Assembly: GCF_000317475.1 (NCBI RefSeq)
Contig: NC_019729.1
Coordinates: 3,114,501-3,178,500, forward strand
Reading direction: 5' to 3'
Origin: Oscillatoria nigro-viridis PCC 7112
GTDB lineage: Bacteria; Cyanobacteriota; Cyanobacteriia; Cyanobacteriales; Microcoleaceae
Length of the DNA stretch: 64,000 nt
The translations under genes were made by a program, and so were the position numbers. The stretch's first letter is position 1, and the number at the start of each line of letters is the position of its first letter. The notes below the pieces were generated by a model that saw nothing but the letters and a program-made list of their open reading frames with translations, ran no database searches and had not been told where the DNA came from. Shown here piece after piece: positions 26,916-36,302 of the stretch.

Positions 26916-27383
26916 ATGGAACTCACCAATTTTATTGCTCTGTCTGTCATTATTGCCCTCGTGCTGGGGATTGGGTTTGGAACAATGACTTGGGCTTACT
27001 TCGGCAAGGGCAGCATTTCTGTACTCTTTAAAGAACCAATTTTAACTTACCCTGAATTTCCAGATACCGACAGCGGTAGCAAAGCTTCCGTTTATTTTCA
27101 ACAAGGAATTGAGGCTTATCAGTCGGGAAAGTACCGCAAAGCCAAAGATAAATTTACCAGCGCTGTAGAACAAGTTTCAACTTTGGCAGAAGCTTACCAC
27201 AATCGCGGCTTAGCTTTTGCAAATTTGCGATCGGATGATGAGGCTGTTGCCGATTTGATCCGTGCCAGCGAATTATACCAACAGCAAGGGGCTGGATTTG
27301 CGATCGACACGATTAAACAAAATCTTGCCGCCTTGAAGCAGCGCAAATTAGAACGAGAAAAACAAAAAGCAGTAGCGACATAA
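26916..27383 (+). CDS. Tetratricopeptide-repeat protein with N-terminal membrane anchor
   Basis: A 155-residue protein. Residues about 7-30 form one transmembrane helix (FIALSVIIALVLGIGFGTM); then two TPR motifs, SVYFQQGIEAYQSGKYRKAK and LAEAYHNRGLAFANLRSDDE, and a lysine-rich tail. It probably serves as a membrane-bound protein-protein adaptor; partner unknown. It is divergent from the split phosphatase gene. Confidence 0.8.
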   Translation: MELTNFIALSVIIALVLGIGFGTMTWAYFGKGSISVLFKEPILTYPEFPDTDSGSKASVYFQQGIEAYQSGKYRKAKDKFTSAVEQVSTLAEAYHNRGLAFANLRSDDEAVADLIRASELYQQQGAGFAIDTIKQNLAALKQRKLEREKQKAVAT

Positions 27384-27432
27384 ATTATTATGTTCGACCC
27401 GTGGAAATCAACCCAACCCTAGATTTGTGGTC

Positions 27433-27480
27433 GAAAAAACCCGGTTTCTTGAGTGTGGTTGGGAGAAACCGGGTTTGTTT
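27433..27480. terminator. AAACCGGGTTT-type repeat, copy 4, as a bidirectional terminator
   Basis: AAACCCGGTTTCT (27437-27449) and AGAAACCGGGTTT (27464-27476) form a perfect 13-bp stem with a 14-nt loop, with A-run before and T-rich sequence after. It lies between the convergent TPR gene and the gene at 27532. Terminator function is inferred. Confidence 0.65.
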
Positions 27481-27531
27481 ACAAAATTTTTATTAAAGTT
27501 GAAAATCAAGATTTAACCTTCTACCACTCAA

Positions 27532-27858
27532 CTAAATTTTTCGGGTATCTTCTATTTGGTCGATTTTAGCAATCATCATTTCTCGGCTAGATGCCACAAC
27601 TCGATAATTAGTAATGGGATCGTAAGCTTCCCATTCTTGAGTTACTTCGCTGTCTTGCCACAAAAACCATTCCCTGTAAATTTCGCCGTCATCAATGTCG
27701 CCGCACAATGGCAGCCAATCATCTCCTCCCAAGCTATCAAAATCTCCTCCAACTAAATCAATCCAAGCTGCAACAATACAAGATTCAATAGCATTATTGT
27801 TAACAGCAACGGTGTTAGATTCAATAGAAGTTTCGGGAAAACAAAGTGTGGATTTCAT
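27532..27858 (-). CDS. Hypothetical acidic protein
   Basis: A 108-residue, very acidic protein (GGDDWLPLCGDIDDGEIYRE, EVTQEWEAYDPITNYRVVAS). No signal peptide, membrane helix or known domain. The C-terminal half looks like a small beta-sheet domain. It stands alone. Not recognised. Confidence 0.6.
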   Translation of the reverse strand: MKSTLCFPETSIESNTVAVNNNAIESCIVAAWIDLVGGDFDSLGGDDWLPLCGDIDDGEIYREWFLWQDSEVTQEWEAYDPITNYRVVASSREMMIAKIDQIEDTRKI

Positions 27859-28318
27859 AAGCTGTACCTGAATGTTATGTTATTAATTTATAAACAAATC
27901 CTCTACCGCAGTGACAGCAGAATGCCGCTATCCTAACCTCCACAGTTCCCACCTGGCAAAACCTTGATACCCAAAGCGCTCAAATGCTTCTGCTGCGAGA
28001 CTTGAGAGCGCTTTGAGTCAAGTCGCTACAGAGGCTAAATTGAGCCACTTTGCCAATTGGCATAAAAGAAAGCCCGATCGACCAAATATTGCTGGCGAAG
28101 GATCTCGCACCTTGAGGAGCGAAGACAGCGCGACTGCCAATTGTATACTGGGTAAGTTGGCGAGTTTCCGTACAGTTTTTGTGATAAAATTAGGAGCAAG
28201 CGAACTTTCATACCGAAAGCCCGGTTCGGTCAAAAGCTTTCCAACGGTGGTGCGATCGCCAGTTTTGATTGATTGTTAATTTTGCGAAGTCCCGATCGAC
28301 TGTTAGGGAAAAAAAATT
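27859..28318. other. Intergenic region with one strong hairpin
   Basis: AAAGCGCTCAA (27973-27983) pairs with TTGAGAGCGCTTT (28002-28014) with a GA bulge. Open frames on both strands across 28013-28279 lack support and are probably chance. Confidence 0.5.
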
Positions 28319-28600
28319 ATGCAAGCAACCAACCAAGAAAGAATTATCGATCTGACAATTCACTATACCAATGGCAAACAGCAACACTTCCAGTTCAGTG
28401 CGCCAGAGGGAACAGTAGGAGAACAAGCAACTTTAGGGACTCGCCTGCACAAAATGTTGACGGCAGACCCGATAATTCTCGAATTGGCAGATAAACTGGT
28501 AGTTATCCCAGTTCACAACATACAAAGTATTGAAATATCGCCGGTTCCTTCTAAATTGCCAGAGGGTGTCATTTCCCCAATGCGAGAAATCAAGAAATAG
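28319..28600 (+). CDS. Conserved cyanobacterial hypothetical protein
   Basis: A 93-residue protein: MQATNQERIIDLTIHYTNGK at the start, a beta-rich core (HFQFSAPEGT; LVVIPVHNIQSIEISPVP) and a short proline-containing tail. No membrane segment. I recall similar small proteins in other cyanobacteria without a function. AGGGAAAAAAAATT precedes the ATG. It stands alone with about 400 bp of empty sequence after it. Confidence 0.7.
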   Translation: MQATNQERIIDLTIHYTNGKQQHFQFSAPEGTVGEQATLGTRLHKMLTADPIILELADKLVVIPVHNIQSIEISPVPSKLPEGVISPMREIKK

Positions 28601-29008
28601 CTAAGCTGTTTTGCATCTAAATTCAACTAAAAAGGCGGACAGGATGCTCAACATACGCAAAGCTTTAATAAACAGAAAGGTACAAAGTTAAGGCGGGAAA
28701 ACTTATTACAGCTAACAGATTTAAATCACAGAAAAACTTGTTGGTTGCAGTGAAATCAGTTACGGAAAAAAGGCAACGGTAGATATAGCGGTTCTCAAGT
28801 AAATGAGGTAAGTAGTTGGGATGCGAACCCTCTTATTTAGTCGTTATATAAGTTGTCAGTCATACCTAATCTACCTGAGAAGAGCTATAACAGCAAACCC
28901 TGATATCATCACTAATTCAATCTAAAATCGTTCTCCTATAGCGCTCGCGCCGAAGTCGAAAATCTAAAATCTAAAATCTAAAATTGCATGACGGTATATC
29001 TCACATGA
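28601..29008. other. Intergenic region, no gene seen
   Basis: AT-rich sequence with ATCTAAA heptamers at 28960-28984 before the PHP gene. No tRNA or structured RNA is recognised. Confidence 0.5.
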
Positions 29009-29056
29009 GTGAGGGGAATAATTGCAGGTTTCACAGACTTTAACTTACCCGAAAAA

Positions 29057-29884
29057 ATGCTAGAACTCCACTGCCACACTACTTATTCCGACGGCACTCT
29101 CACCCCTGCCGAACTCGTAGCCGCCGCCGCGTCTTCGGGGGTTCGCGCTTTGGCCGTCACGGATCACGATACGATGTCGGGTTGGGATGAAGCCTTCGCC
29201 GCCGCTGCTTTGTACGGTATAGAAATAGTCCCCGGACTCGAACTCAGCACCGTTCACAACGGCCGTTCGCTGCACATTTTAGGTTTTTATCCCGATGCAA
29301 ATAAGTTGCGAGTTCCTTTGAACGATCGCCTGGAAGGAAGGTTTCGCCGATCGCAGGAAATGGTCGAAAAATTAGCAGCAATGGGATACGCGATCGAACT
29401 GCCAAAAACATCCCCAGGAATGGCACCGGGAAGGCCTCACATTGCCTCTGCACTTGTAAAAGCCGGTCACGCCAAATCATCGCGGGAAGCATTCGATCGC
29501 TGGCTGGGAGATGACGGCCCGGCTTATGTTCATTACGAGAAATTCTCGATCGTCGAAGGCATTGATTTACTGAAGAGTTGCGGCGCAGTACCGGTGTGGG
29601 CTCACCCTTATTTATTTCGCGGCGGCGCTGTTGAGGAAGTCTTACAAGAATTAGTAAATGCTGGTTTAATGGGAGTTGAAGTATACCATCCCAGCCACAG
29701 TTCCAGCCAAATCCAAAAGTTGAAAGAGTTGTGCCTTGATTACGGTTTGCTGGCAACTGGGGGCAGCGATTATCACGGCCCAGATCCTGAAAGGAAAGCA
29801 GCAGATAGCACCCAATTGAATATGCTGCATTTGCCGTTAGAATTGCTAGAACCGATTAAAGTTGCTGCGGCCAGTTTGAAATAG
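29057..29884 (+). CDS. PHP-domain phosphoesterase
   Basis: 275 residues from the ATG at 29057. The PHP motifs are clear: LELHCHTTYSDGTLTP (HxH metal ligands and the Asp), VTDHDTMSGW (DH), IVPGLELS (Glu), AHPYLFRGG (H near residue 200), and TGGSDYHGP (D and H near the end). This set fits the RNase AM / 3',5'-nucleotide bisphosphate phosphatase type (YciV-like). The frame is open from a GTG at 29009, but family proteins begin at the ATG. Likely cytoplasmic. The precise substrate is inferred. Confidence 0.88.
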   Translation: MLELHCHTTYSDGTLTPAELVAAAASSGVRALAVTDHDTMSGWDEAFAAAALYGIEIVPGLELSTVHNGRSLHILGFYPDANKLRVPLNDRLEGRFRRSQEMVEKLAAMGYAIELPKTSPGMAPGRPHIASALVKAGHAKSSREAFDRWLGDDGPAYVHYEKFSIVEGIDLLKSCGAVPVWAHPYLFRGGAVEEVLQELVNAGLMGVEVYHPSHSSSQIQKLKELCLDYGLLATGGSDYHGPDPERKAADSTQLNMLHLPLELLEPIKVAAASLK

Positions 29885-30081
29885 TTTTTTAGGACGAAAT
29901 TGGGGGATGTATACAGTTGTCAAAAAAAATCCTTGGCTTTTTGAGTGACGAGTTTGCCGGAAGTAAATCATCAGAAGAAGACCGAAGTCAAGCAGAATAT
30001 AAATTAATATGAAGTTACAGGCAATTGCAGGCGAGTTGATTTTACAATTTTAGTAAAGCAACTTGCCAAACGGAGCTTATC

Positions 30082-30291
30082 ATGAGTACAGAAGACAGAG
30101 CGAAGGCGATCGGCAAAAATTTAGAAGGCAAAGCTCAGGAAATTTTCGGCAACATCACGGGCAACAGAAAAGACCAGGTTGAAGGCAAAGCCAAACAAGC
30201 CGAAGCTGCCGCCCGCCACGCAGCAGAAGATGCAAAAAATGCGGTAAAAAATCTGGCAGATAAAGCCAAAAGGTCGATCGACAAATTGTAA
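30082..30291 (+). CDS. CsbD family protein
   Basis: A 69-residue, lysine- and alanine-rich helical protein (EDRAKAIGKNLEGKAQEIFG, then GNRKDQVEGKAKQ). This is the CsbD signature; CsbD-like proteins are general-stress proteins of unknown mechanism. It stands alone. A hairpin at 30333-30367 (ATATCAAA...TTTGATAT) follows and may end the transcript. Confidence 0.88.
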   Translation: MSTEDRAKAIGKNLEGKAQEIFGNITGNRKDQVEGKAKQAEAAARHAAEDAKNAVKNLADKAKRSIDKL

Positions 30292-30332
30292 AAACCGCGC
30301 TATACCAAATCCTGGCTAATAGAATTCGCTTC

Positions 30333-30367
30333 ATATCAAATCCTTTGCTATCAATAGGGTTTGATAT
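30333..30367 (+). terminator. Possible terminator hairpin after csbD-like gene
   Basis: ATATCAAATCC and GGGTTTGATAT pair (30333-30343, 30357-30367), 40 bp after the stop. There is no long T-run, so its strength is uncertain. Confidence 0.4.
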
Positions 30368-30478
30368 GATTTATTTTTGGAATGTGCATAAAACTGGGTG
30401 AATCCTGCGATATCTCTTCAAAAGCGCAGTGGAGAAGTCCCTACGATTGTTAATTTTACACCGGATTAATTTCGTAGT

Positions 30479-30494
30479 AAGGACTTCAGTCCTT
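30479..30494. repeat. AAGGACTTCAGTCCTT palindrome
   Basis: A 16-bp inverted repeat, related to the GAGGACTTTAGTCCTC-type motif at 36871 and 37184. Confidence 0.6.
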
Positions 30495-30586
30495 ATCGCA
30501 TTGCCTTTACGAAAAATTTTTGCTCAATTCTGCATAAAGCCGCCAAAACCTGCGATATCAGAGTATCAACACGCAAAAACTGGACT

Positions 30587-31543
30587 ATGACGAGACATGA
30601 TACCCCCGTCGAACCCTTAGCAGCTTTAGTTCCTGTAGGGGCAAGTTTCAACTTGTTGCTTCCACCCACGGGTTGCGAACTCAAACCGATTTCCTTGACT
30701 TTGTTACTGCTGGCAGGTTACAGCGCTATTTTCCCTGGGAGAATCGAATTATCTCGATGTCATCCGAACGTGCCTGTGAACACCGACGAACAGTTACGCC
30801 AACTTCTACAACTCTTGAAAGACTCGCAAGAGGGTAGTAAGGAACAAGAAAGACTCAAAAATCAATTGTGCCAACTCATTCCCCGTTTGCCCGGAATTCG
30901 CAAGCATCCTTATCCTAATATTGATTTAGAGGAAATGATGCAGGAAGCTTATTGCGGTTTTCTCAAAACGCTTTCGGCATTTTTGAGGGGAATTGACCTC
31001 GACAATCTCGCTGCTGATGTGTTGCGAACCCGAGTGGTTCAGCGGTTCAATAAAACTCTCAAGAACAAAGTCTATGAGCAATATCGCCGGATGCAGCAAC
31101 AGATTTTTAGTGTGAGTTTTGATGCTCCGATTACGAGCAACCGAGGTGAAAAATTTGCGGCTCAAGAACCGATAGACCATACCACGAAAAATGGAATTGA
31201 GCAACTCATCGAGAGAGAACAAGCTCAAAATAAGCAGCGCATCGGCCGCCAACTATGGCAGTGTATTGAAGACGATCCGACGGGAGAACTGCGAAACAGT
31301 TATCCCAATGAAAAAATAGATAAGAAGAAGCCAAATAATCCCGAAAATCGCCGCCCTCGGCCGGATGCCAATTCTCACGTACTCGCACTGCGATTGCTGT
31401 TGCAAGACCCTCCAGATAAATTGTCTAAAATTGCCAGAGAGTTAAACATTGACTATCAAACTCTCAACTCTCACTGGAAAAGAACAGGTTTGGCTCTCGT
31501 CAAAGAGATTGCACTTAAGTTTGGATATCAACCCGAGGAATAA
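30587..31543 (+). CDS. Sigma-70-like alternative sigma factor
   Basis: 318 residues if started at 30587, but the first 55 or so look non-homologous and overlap repeat-like sequence. GTG at 30770 or 30776 is a more likely start (about 255 residues). Sigma-like region 2 is suggested by PNIDLEEMMQEAYCGFLKTL and the basic RFNKTLKNKVYEQYRRMQQQ; a helix-turn-helix near the end, KLSKIARELNIDYQTLNSHW, fits region 4. It overlaps the DUF1822 gene by one base (TAATG), so they are translated together. Sigma-like gene followed by DUF1822 is a recurrent cyanobacterial pair. Target promoters unknown. Confidence 0.7.
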   Translation: MTRHDTPVEPLAALVPVGASFNLLLPPTGCELKPISLTLLLLAGYSAIFPGRIELSRCHPNVPVNTDEQLRQLLQLLKDSQEGSKEQERLKNQLCQLIPRLPGIRKHPYPNIDLEEMMQEAYCGFLKTLSAFLRGIDLDNLAADVLRTRVVQRFNKTLKNKVYEQYRRMQQQIFSVSFDAPITSNRGEKFAAQEPIDHTTKNGIEQLIEREQAQNKQRIGRQLWQCIEDDPTGELRNSYPNEKIDKKKPNNPENRRPRPDANSHVLALRLLLQDPPDKLSKIARELNIDYQTLNSHWKRTGLALVKEIALKFGYQPEE

Positions 31544-32397
31544 TGGTGAATAGCATAGATACTTATTTGTTAGAAATTCCTCTGGAGCAAACTGCCCGCA
31601 ATTTGGCTCTGCAATTTGCTTCAGAGCAAGCTAATCCGCAAAAAGGCAAGCGGGTTTATTTCAATACCCTGGCGGTTTGGGCGGTTAACTATTTCTTGGA
31701 ATGGATGGAAATGGAAACCGATATTCAGAGTGGTGATAGTTGGAATCCAGCAATGCGGGCGGTTGTGGATGTGGGCGATTTGGTTTTGCCGGGAATTGGC
31801 AAGATAGAATGCTGTCCGGTTCAGCTCGGAGAATCGGCGATTTTTCTGCCGGAAGTGCGGGAAAATCGCATTGCATATATCGTCGTTCAGTTTGCCGAAC
31901 CTTTCGATAAGGTGAAACTTTTGGGCTTTATTCCGGCTGTGGAAATTCTGGATAAAACTGAAGAGATTTCTCTAAGTAATCTCAAACCAGTTGAGGAATT
32001 GTGGGAGTATTTGGATCGGATTGAGTTGGCAATTCCGCTAGTGCAAAATGAAATTGAAGAGTTGCTATCTGATTTGGAAGAAAATGACCCGGTACAAGCA
32101 CAAGTTCGGGATAATTTGCAAAACAAATCTATTTCTGAAATTGTGGCAATTTTGAATAAAGTTTTGCACAGTAGTGAGAAATCTGACTGGGGATATGAAG
32201 GAGGGAAGGCTTTAGCGGGAAGTGGTTCTAGTAGTGGAGGTTTGGGAAATAGAGATATATCTTTCTCTCGCGATCAATCTTCACCTGTTGAGAAAGCTTC
32301 AGATATTGAGGAGGATGTGAAAGCGGAACTGAATCTGATTGCTGAAGATTTGTTGGAGAAGTTAGCTGAGATTTGGGGAGATGATGATGACTTGTAG
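31543..32397 (+). CDS. DUF1822 family protein
   Basis: A 284-residue protein: LLEIPLEQTARNLALQFASE near the N-terminus, then RVYFNTLAVWAVNYFLEWME, CCPVQLGESAIFLPEVREN and YIVVQFAEPFDKVKLLGFIP. These are DUF1822 signatures. The C-terminal third is acidic and Gly/Ser-rich and may be disordered. The start ATG shares a base with the stop of the sigma-like gene. It probably acts with that factor, as regulator or partner, but no activity is known. Confidence 0.8.
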   Translation: MVNSIDTYLLEIPLEQTARNLALQFASEQANPQKGKRVYFNTLAVWAVNYFLEWMEMETDIQSGDSWNPAMRAVVDVGDLVLPGIGKIECCPVQLGESAIFLPEVRENRIAYIVVQFAEPFDKVKLLGFIPAVEILDKTEEISLSNLKPVEELWEYLDRIELAIPLVQNEIEELLSDLEENDPVQAQVRDNLQNKSISEIVAILNKVLHSSEKSDWGYEGGKALAGSGSSSGGLGNRDISFSRDQSSPVEKASDIEEDVKAELNLIAEDLLEKLAEIWGDDDDL

Positions 32398-32403
32398 GGG
32401 TTC

Positions 32404-32577
32404 CCATCGACTGAAGAAATCGGGTTTTTGACCACATCTGCGGGTTGAAACGAAATATTTTCGTCCATCAAACCCGGCTTCTGAATTCCCACCGACAGAA
32501 GAAACCGGGTTTGATTGCCACATCTGCGGGTTGAAACGAAATATTTTCGTCCATCAAACCCGGTTTATGGGCCCCCA
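32404..32577. repeat. AAACCGGGTTT-type repeat, tandem copies 5 and 6
   Basis: Two adjacent copies (32404-32485 and 32486-32577) share a core ATCTGCGGGTTGAAACGAAA followed by TATTTTCGTCCATCAAACCCGG. Near-identity suggests recent duplication. Confidence 0.8.
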
Positions 32578-32635
32578 CAACTCAACCCTAAAATTCATTA
32601 CAATGAATCAATGGAAAATATGTAATTGAAAAGAC

Positions 32636-32896
32636 ATGACTCAAAATAATTTACTGTCTCGCATCTCAATCGACTCGAATATCTGCTTTGGCAAACCCTG
32701 TATTCGCGGTCATCGCATCTGGGTTTCTCTGATTCTGGACTTTCTCGCTAGCGGCATGACTTTGGAAGAATTGCTTGAGGAATATCCGGGAATTGAACGA
32801 GAAGACGTTTTGGCTTGTATTGCTTATGGGGCTGAGTTGGCAAGAGATTGTTATGTCGAAATTCCTGTGGGTGAAAAAAAGGTAGTTTTAAAGTGA
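32636..32896 (+). CDS. DUF433 family antitoxin
   Basis: An 86-residue protein with RISIDSNICFGKPCIRGHRI and the helix-turn-helix-like DFLASGMTLEELLEEYPGIE of DUF433 proteins, usually VapB-type partners of DUF5615 PIN-like toxins. It has no membrane segment. A GTGA overlap (32893-32896) joins it to a toxin start, but the toxin reading frame is lost after about 10 codons (see 32893-33009). It may therefore be an orphan antitoxin. Type assignment of the pair is by family knowledge. Confidence 0.8.
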   Translation: MTQNNLLSRISIDSNICFGKPCIRGHRIWVSLILDFLASGMTLEELLEEYPGIEREDVLACIAYGAELARDCYVEIPVGEKKVVLK

Positions 32897-33009
32897 AGTT
32901 AAAACTTGATGAAAATTTGGGCAGCATCCGCGTTGTTTCGATAGCTATGAGACACGGAATTAATTCCCTGTCGGGCTTTCGGCAAAACGTGCTATTTCAT
33001 CCACATTAA
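32893..33009 (+). pseudogene. Truncated DUF5615-type toxin, first codons only
   Basis: GTG at 32893 overlaps the antitoxin stop and starts MKLKLDENLGSIRV, the usual start of DUF5615 PIN-like toxins (MKLKLDENL). The frame then enters sequence matching the dispersed palindrome repeat also found at 59530-59560 (GGAATTAATTCCCTG) and ends at 33009 after 38 codons. The catalytic acidic residues beyond the first Asp are missing, so it cannot be active. Confidence 0.7.
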
Positions 33010-33026
33010 TCCGAGTTTATCTCCGC

Positions 33027-33254
33027 TTAAAAATCGGGTTCCGCAGCCAAAAGCTCGATCGACAAATCCATCTGTTCCTTCCCCCGCGCCAAAAAGCTTT
33101 CGCACTCCTGCAAGCACTCCACAGCCACCGCAAACTGCTCGAAAACCTCTTCTAGAGGCAACTCTCCCGATTCCACCCGATCGATAATCGCTTCAATTCG
33201 ATCGACCGTTTCCTCATAATTCCAGTCAGACTGGCGCAACTGCGAATCAATCAT
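33027..33254 (-). CDS. xseB: Exodeoxyribonuclease VII small subunit
   Basis: A 75-residue helical protein, [20 protein letters not shown] then [20 protein letters not shown], the XseB pattern. It forms the multi-subunit exonuclease VII with XseA, degrading single-stranded DNA in repair. The start overlaps the xseA stop by 4 bp (ATGA at 33251-33254), giving translational coupling. Confidence 0.93.
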   Translation of the reverse strand: MIDSQLRQSDWNYEETVDRIEAIIDRVESGELPLEEVFEQFAVAVECLQECESFLARGKEQMDLSIELLAAEPDF

Positions 33255-34420
33255 AACTTTTCTTCTGCATCCAATACTTCTACAATCTTAACTTTCAGCA
33301 CGCCCCGACTCAACCTCACAGTCAATTCCTCTCCCAATTCCAAACCGTCGGTTTTGCGGACGATCGTACCGTCACTTTGGATTACCGCCGCATAACCCCT
33401 TTGCAATACCGCCGCCGGATTCAGTGCGGATAACTTTTCTTGCAATACTTCCAGTTTACCAGTTGCTTGCCGCAAAGTTCGGGATGTCGCAGGCAAACGT
33501 TTTAATCGATTTTGTAACAGTTGCAAATGCTCTTCTTCTGTCTGAAATCGGGTTCGCACAGCGTTTGCTAAATTGACCGTTCGCTGCTTGTGTTCCAAGT
33601 AAAGATCTGCTAAAATTGGTACAGCTTGAGCGGCCGCCGCAGTCGGAGTGTGGGCTCGTTTATCTGCTACTAAATCCGCGAGAGTTTCATCTCTTTCGTG
33701 TCCGATGCCTGTAATAATTGGAATCGCACAATTCGCGATCGCCCTGACAACTCTCTCATCATTAAAACAAGCCAAATCTTCCGCAGAACCGCCGCCCCGC
33801 GCTAAAACGATCGCATCCGCCCTACCGTCCAATTCTACCCGGGCGATCGCCCGCGCGATCGCTGCTGCAGCGAATTCTCCCTGCACTCCTGTCGGCGACA
33901 GCAACACCCGCAAACCCGGATATCTTTGGGCTAGAGTCCGCTGAATGTCTCCCCAAGCCGCGCCGGTATCGGATGTCACCACGGCCACAATTTGCGGGTG
34001 TGCGGGAATCGGGCGCTTTCTGGCGGGATCGAAGAAACCCTCAGCATCCAAGCGCGATCGCAATTGCTGCAACCGCAAAGCCTGCAACCCTTCTCCAGCC
34101 GGTAGCGATTGCACAACAGTCAACTGGTACTCGCCGCGATTTTTGTAAACCCGGATGCTTCCCAAAACCAGCAACTGTTCGCCTTTTGCGGGTATTTGCA
34201 CTAATTTCTGCCGCTGAGAATTCCACACCACGCAGCGAATAGCAGCGCTTTTGTTGGTGTCGCACAGAGTGAAAAAGCAGCCGCTGGGGTGGTGTGAAAC
34301 GTTCGACACCTCGCCTGTCAGCCAAACTGATTGCAGGTTGCGATCGCCCTCCAACAAGTCTTGCAGGTATGATGTTAGTCCGGCAACAGATAAAGCTGTA
34401 TCGGGAAGAATTGAAGTCAT
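33251..34420 (-). CDS. xseA: Exodeoxyribonuclease VII large subunit
   Basis: A 389-residue nuclease subunit. An OB-fold domain at the N-terminus ([38 protein letters not shown]), then the catalytic core with [53 protein letters not shown] and HTPTAAA. The C-terminal coiled coil is shorter than in E. coli XseA (456 residues). Both subunits are downstream of an ATCTAAA repeat spacer. Confidence 0.97.
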   Translation of the reverse strand: MTSILPDTALSVAGLTSYLQDLLEGDRNLQSVWLTGEVSNVSHHPSGCFFTLCDTNKSAAIRCVVWNSQRQKLVQIPAKGEQLLVLGSIRVYKNRGEYQLTVVQSLPAGEGLQALRLQQLRSRLDAEGFFDPARKRPIPAHPQIVAVVTSDTGAAWGDIQRTLAQRYPGLRVLLSPTGVQGEFAAAAIARAIARVELDGRADAIVLARGGGSAEDLACFNDERVVRAIANCAIPIITGIGHERDETLADLVADKRAHTPTAAAAQAVPILADLYLEHKQRTVNLANAVRTRFQTEEEHLQLLQNRLKRLPATSRTLRQATGKLEVLQEKLSALNPAAVLQRGYAAVIQSDGTIVRKTDGLELGEELTVRLSRGVLKVKIVEVLDAEEKL

Positions 34421-34656
34421 CCAATTTTAGATTTTAGAGTTTAGATTTTAGATTTAGGCTACTATCAATACTTCGGACAGTGTGTGATTGCCAACCGTAA
34501 AGTAAGGGTTTCAGGGCGATTGTGCAATCTCCTTCATAACGGAAAATCATTGGTTTCAGAATACAATCTAAAAATAGTCCGGACTATTGTACTATATCTA
34601 AGGTAATTTATTTGTAGGCTGAGCTGGCGATCGTAAATTTAACGGCAAACAAACTA
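34421..34656. other. Divergent promoter region between xseA and the zinc-motif gene
   Basis: Contains GATTTTA heptamers (34423-34456) and a perfect 16-bp palindrome, AATAGTCCGGACTATT, at 34573-34588, about 70 bp before the ATG at 34657. An operator is possible. Confidence 0.4.
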
Positions 34657-35391
34657 ATGATATCAGATACAATGACTTCGATGAATGTGCTGCGCCAAGA
34701 GGCTGCGGCGATCGGCATTACTGAGGAAGAAGCCAGAAAATATGGCGACCTCCGACATAAAAGAACTTGGTCTTTGGCGATCGAACATCACCTCTCAATG
34801 CAAGATTTTGCAGATCGCATAGAACAATCCTTCACAACTTCCGAACCCGATTCCTCCAGCGCACTCAACCACTCTCAGACTGAAGAGTCGAAAGACTATG
34901 GTATTCAGCTAACTGCGAACCTAGGGGAATCTAGAGCAACCGGGGAGAACCAAACAGCATCTCTTGCTTCGCCACAACAGCAAGCAGTAGCAATCGGGCG
35001 ATCGCCCGGTAATTCCGACCACCGCAGCAACCAAAACCGAGGTTTTAAACAAGTAGTTCAAAATCATATTAAAGCATTAACAATTGCATCCGCTTCCCGC
35101 ACAAACCTGCTTAATTCACAACTGAACAATTGGGTTTGTCCTGAGTGCGGGCCGGAGGGCGAATTGGGTTGTTACCTTTGCGCTGGAGAAGGCACTGTAG
35201 GCGATATTCCAGCTATTTGCTGGACGCTAGCTTATATGGAAATGTTGGGCTGTTCTGCTCGCGAAATTGAACCGCTGAGAAAAATTTCGCCTTCATTGAA
35301 TATTCTGGAATTGAATTTAAAAGTTTGTGTTGCTATCAAACAAAGTAGCGAAGTTTTAGCCAGGACGGAGAAATGGGTAATTAGTCATTAG
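34657..35391 (+). CDS. Hypothetical protein with a four-cysteine zinc-like motif
   Basis: A 244-residue protein. N-terminal helical part ([30 protein letters not shown]), a Ser/Gln-rich low-complexity middle (residues about 55-130), then [20 protein letters not shown], a CxxC-x7-CxxC motif resembling a rubredoxin-like or DnaJ-type zinc knuckle, and a helical end. No named family is recognised. Its 3' end overlaps the gmk 3' end by four bases in convergent orientation. Confidence 0.7.
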   Translation: MISDTMTSMNVLRQEAAAIGITEEEARKYGDLRHKRTWSLAIEHHLSMQDFADRIEQSFTTSEPDSSSALNHSQTEESKDYGIQLTANLGESRATGENQTASLASPQQQAVAIGRSPGNSDHRSNQNRGFKQVVQNHIKALTIASASRTNLLNSQLNNWVCPECGPEGELGCYLCAGEGTVGDIPAICWTLAYMEMLGCSAREIEPLRKISPSLNILELNLKVCVAIKQSSEVLARTEKWVISH

Positions 35392-35957
35392 TTACCTGAA
35401 AGCTCAACCAAATTAAGTATTGATTCTAGCTTTTTCAAAGCAACTTCCAAATCGTCATTAACAACTTGGAAATCGAATTCTCCTGCAGCTTCAATTTCCT
35501 CTTTAGCCCGCACCAACCGACGGGCGATCGCAGTTTCGGAATCTTGACCCCGACTCCGCAGCCGCCGCTCCAATTCTTCCCAAGAAGGAGGTAAAATAAA
35601 AATTCGCAGCGCCTCTGGAAAATTATTCCTAATTTGCCTCGCCCCTTCCAGCTCAATTTCGAGGATTACCCATTTTCCCTCACCAATTCCTTGCTTGAGA
35701 CCAAAATAGGGAGTACCGTAAAAATTACCGGCAAACTGGGCCCATTCGGCCAAATCTCCAGCCTCAACCATTTGTTCAAAGCGGCTGCGGCTGACAAAAT
35801 AGTAGTGTTGTGCCTCAATTTCTCCCTCACGGGGCTCACGAGTTGTCACCGATACCGAAAGATACAATTTGGGATGGCGATTGAGGAGCGATCGTACTAA
35901 GGTGCCTTTCCCCACACCGCTAGGCCCCGTCAGAACAATTAATTTACCAGATTTCAT
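35388..35957 (-). CDS. gmk: Guanylate kinase
   Basis: Phosphorylates GMP to GDP. P-loop [20 protein letters not shown] at the start, GMP-binding [20 protein letters not shown], and [19 protein letters not shown] in the lid. 189 residues from the ATG at 35957; an upstream ATG at 35981 would add eight. It follows the remA-like gene on the same strand, the widely conserved remA-gmk order. Confidence 0.96.
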   Translation of the reverse strand: MKSGKLIVLTGPSGVGKGTLVRSLLNRHPKLYLSVSVTTREPREGEIEAQHYYFVSRSRFEQMVEAGDLAEWAQFAGNFYGTPYFGLKQGIGEGKWVILEIELEGARQIRNNFPEALRIFILPPSWEELERRLRSRGQDSETAIARRLVRAKEEIEAAGEFDFQVVNDDLEVALKKLESILNLVELSGN

Positions 35958-36035
35958 TTTGAGAAGAGAAACGTGTAACAATTTAAGTTTCCGCTTACTC
36001 TAAACTGTAAGCGCTCAAATTGCAACTGACAAACC

Positions 36036-36302
36036 TCAATCATCCCGACCTTGACTGTCTTTGCCGATCGCAAAACGATTAGCAACCGTTTCCGGCTGAA
36101 TCGCCGAGAGGATGACGTGACTCGAATCTGTAATAATTACCGCTCTCGTGCGGCGGCCGTAAGTAGCGTCAACCAGTTGTCCTCGCTCCCGCGCATCAGT
36201 AATAATCCGCTTAATTGGCGCTGACTCCGGACTGACAATGGCAATCACTCGATTACCAGACACAATGTTACCAAAACCGATATTAATTAATTGAATATCC
36301 AT
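36036..36302 (-). CDS. remA: RemA/DUF370 family DNA-binding regulator
   Basis: An 88-residue protein: [20 protein letters not shown], then [20 protein letters not shown] and [20 protein letters not shown]. These are the hallmarks of RemA, which in Bacillus binds DNA and activates biofilm matrix and osmoprotection genes. In cyanobacteria the role is untested. It sits 79 bp upstream of gmk. Confidence 0.9.
   Translation of the reverse strand: MDIQLINIGFGNIVSGNRVIAIVSPESAPIKRIITDARERGQLVDATYGRRTRAVIITDSSHVILSAIQPETVANRFAIGKDSQGRDD

Noticed and set aside
28013..28279. Open frames on both strands
   Set aside because: Overlapping frames of equal quality in an intergenic hairpin region; likely chance.
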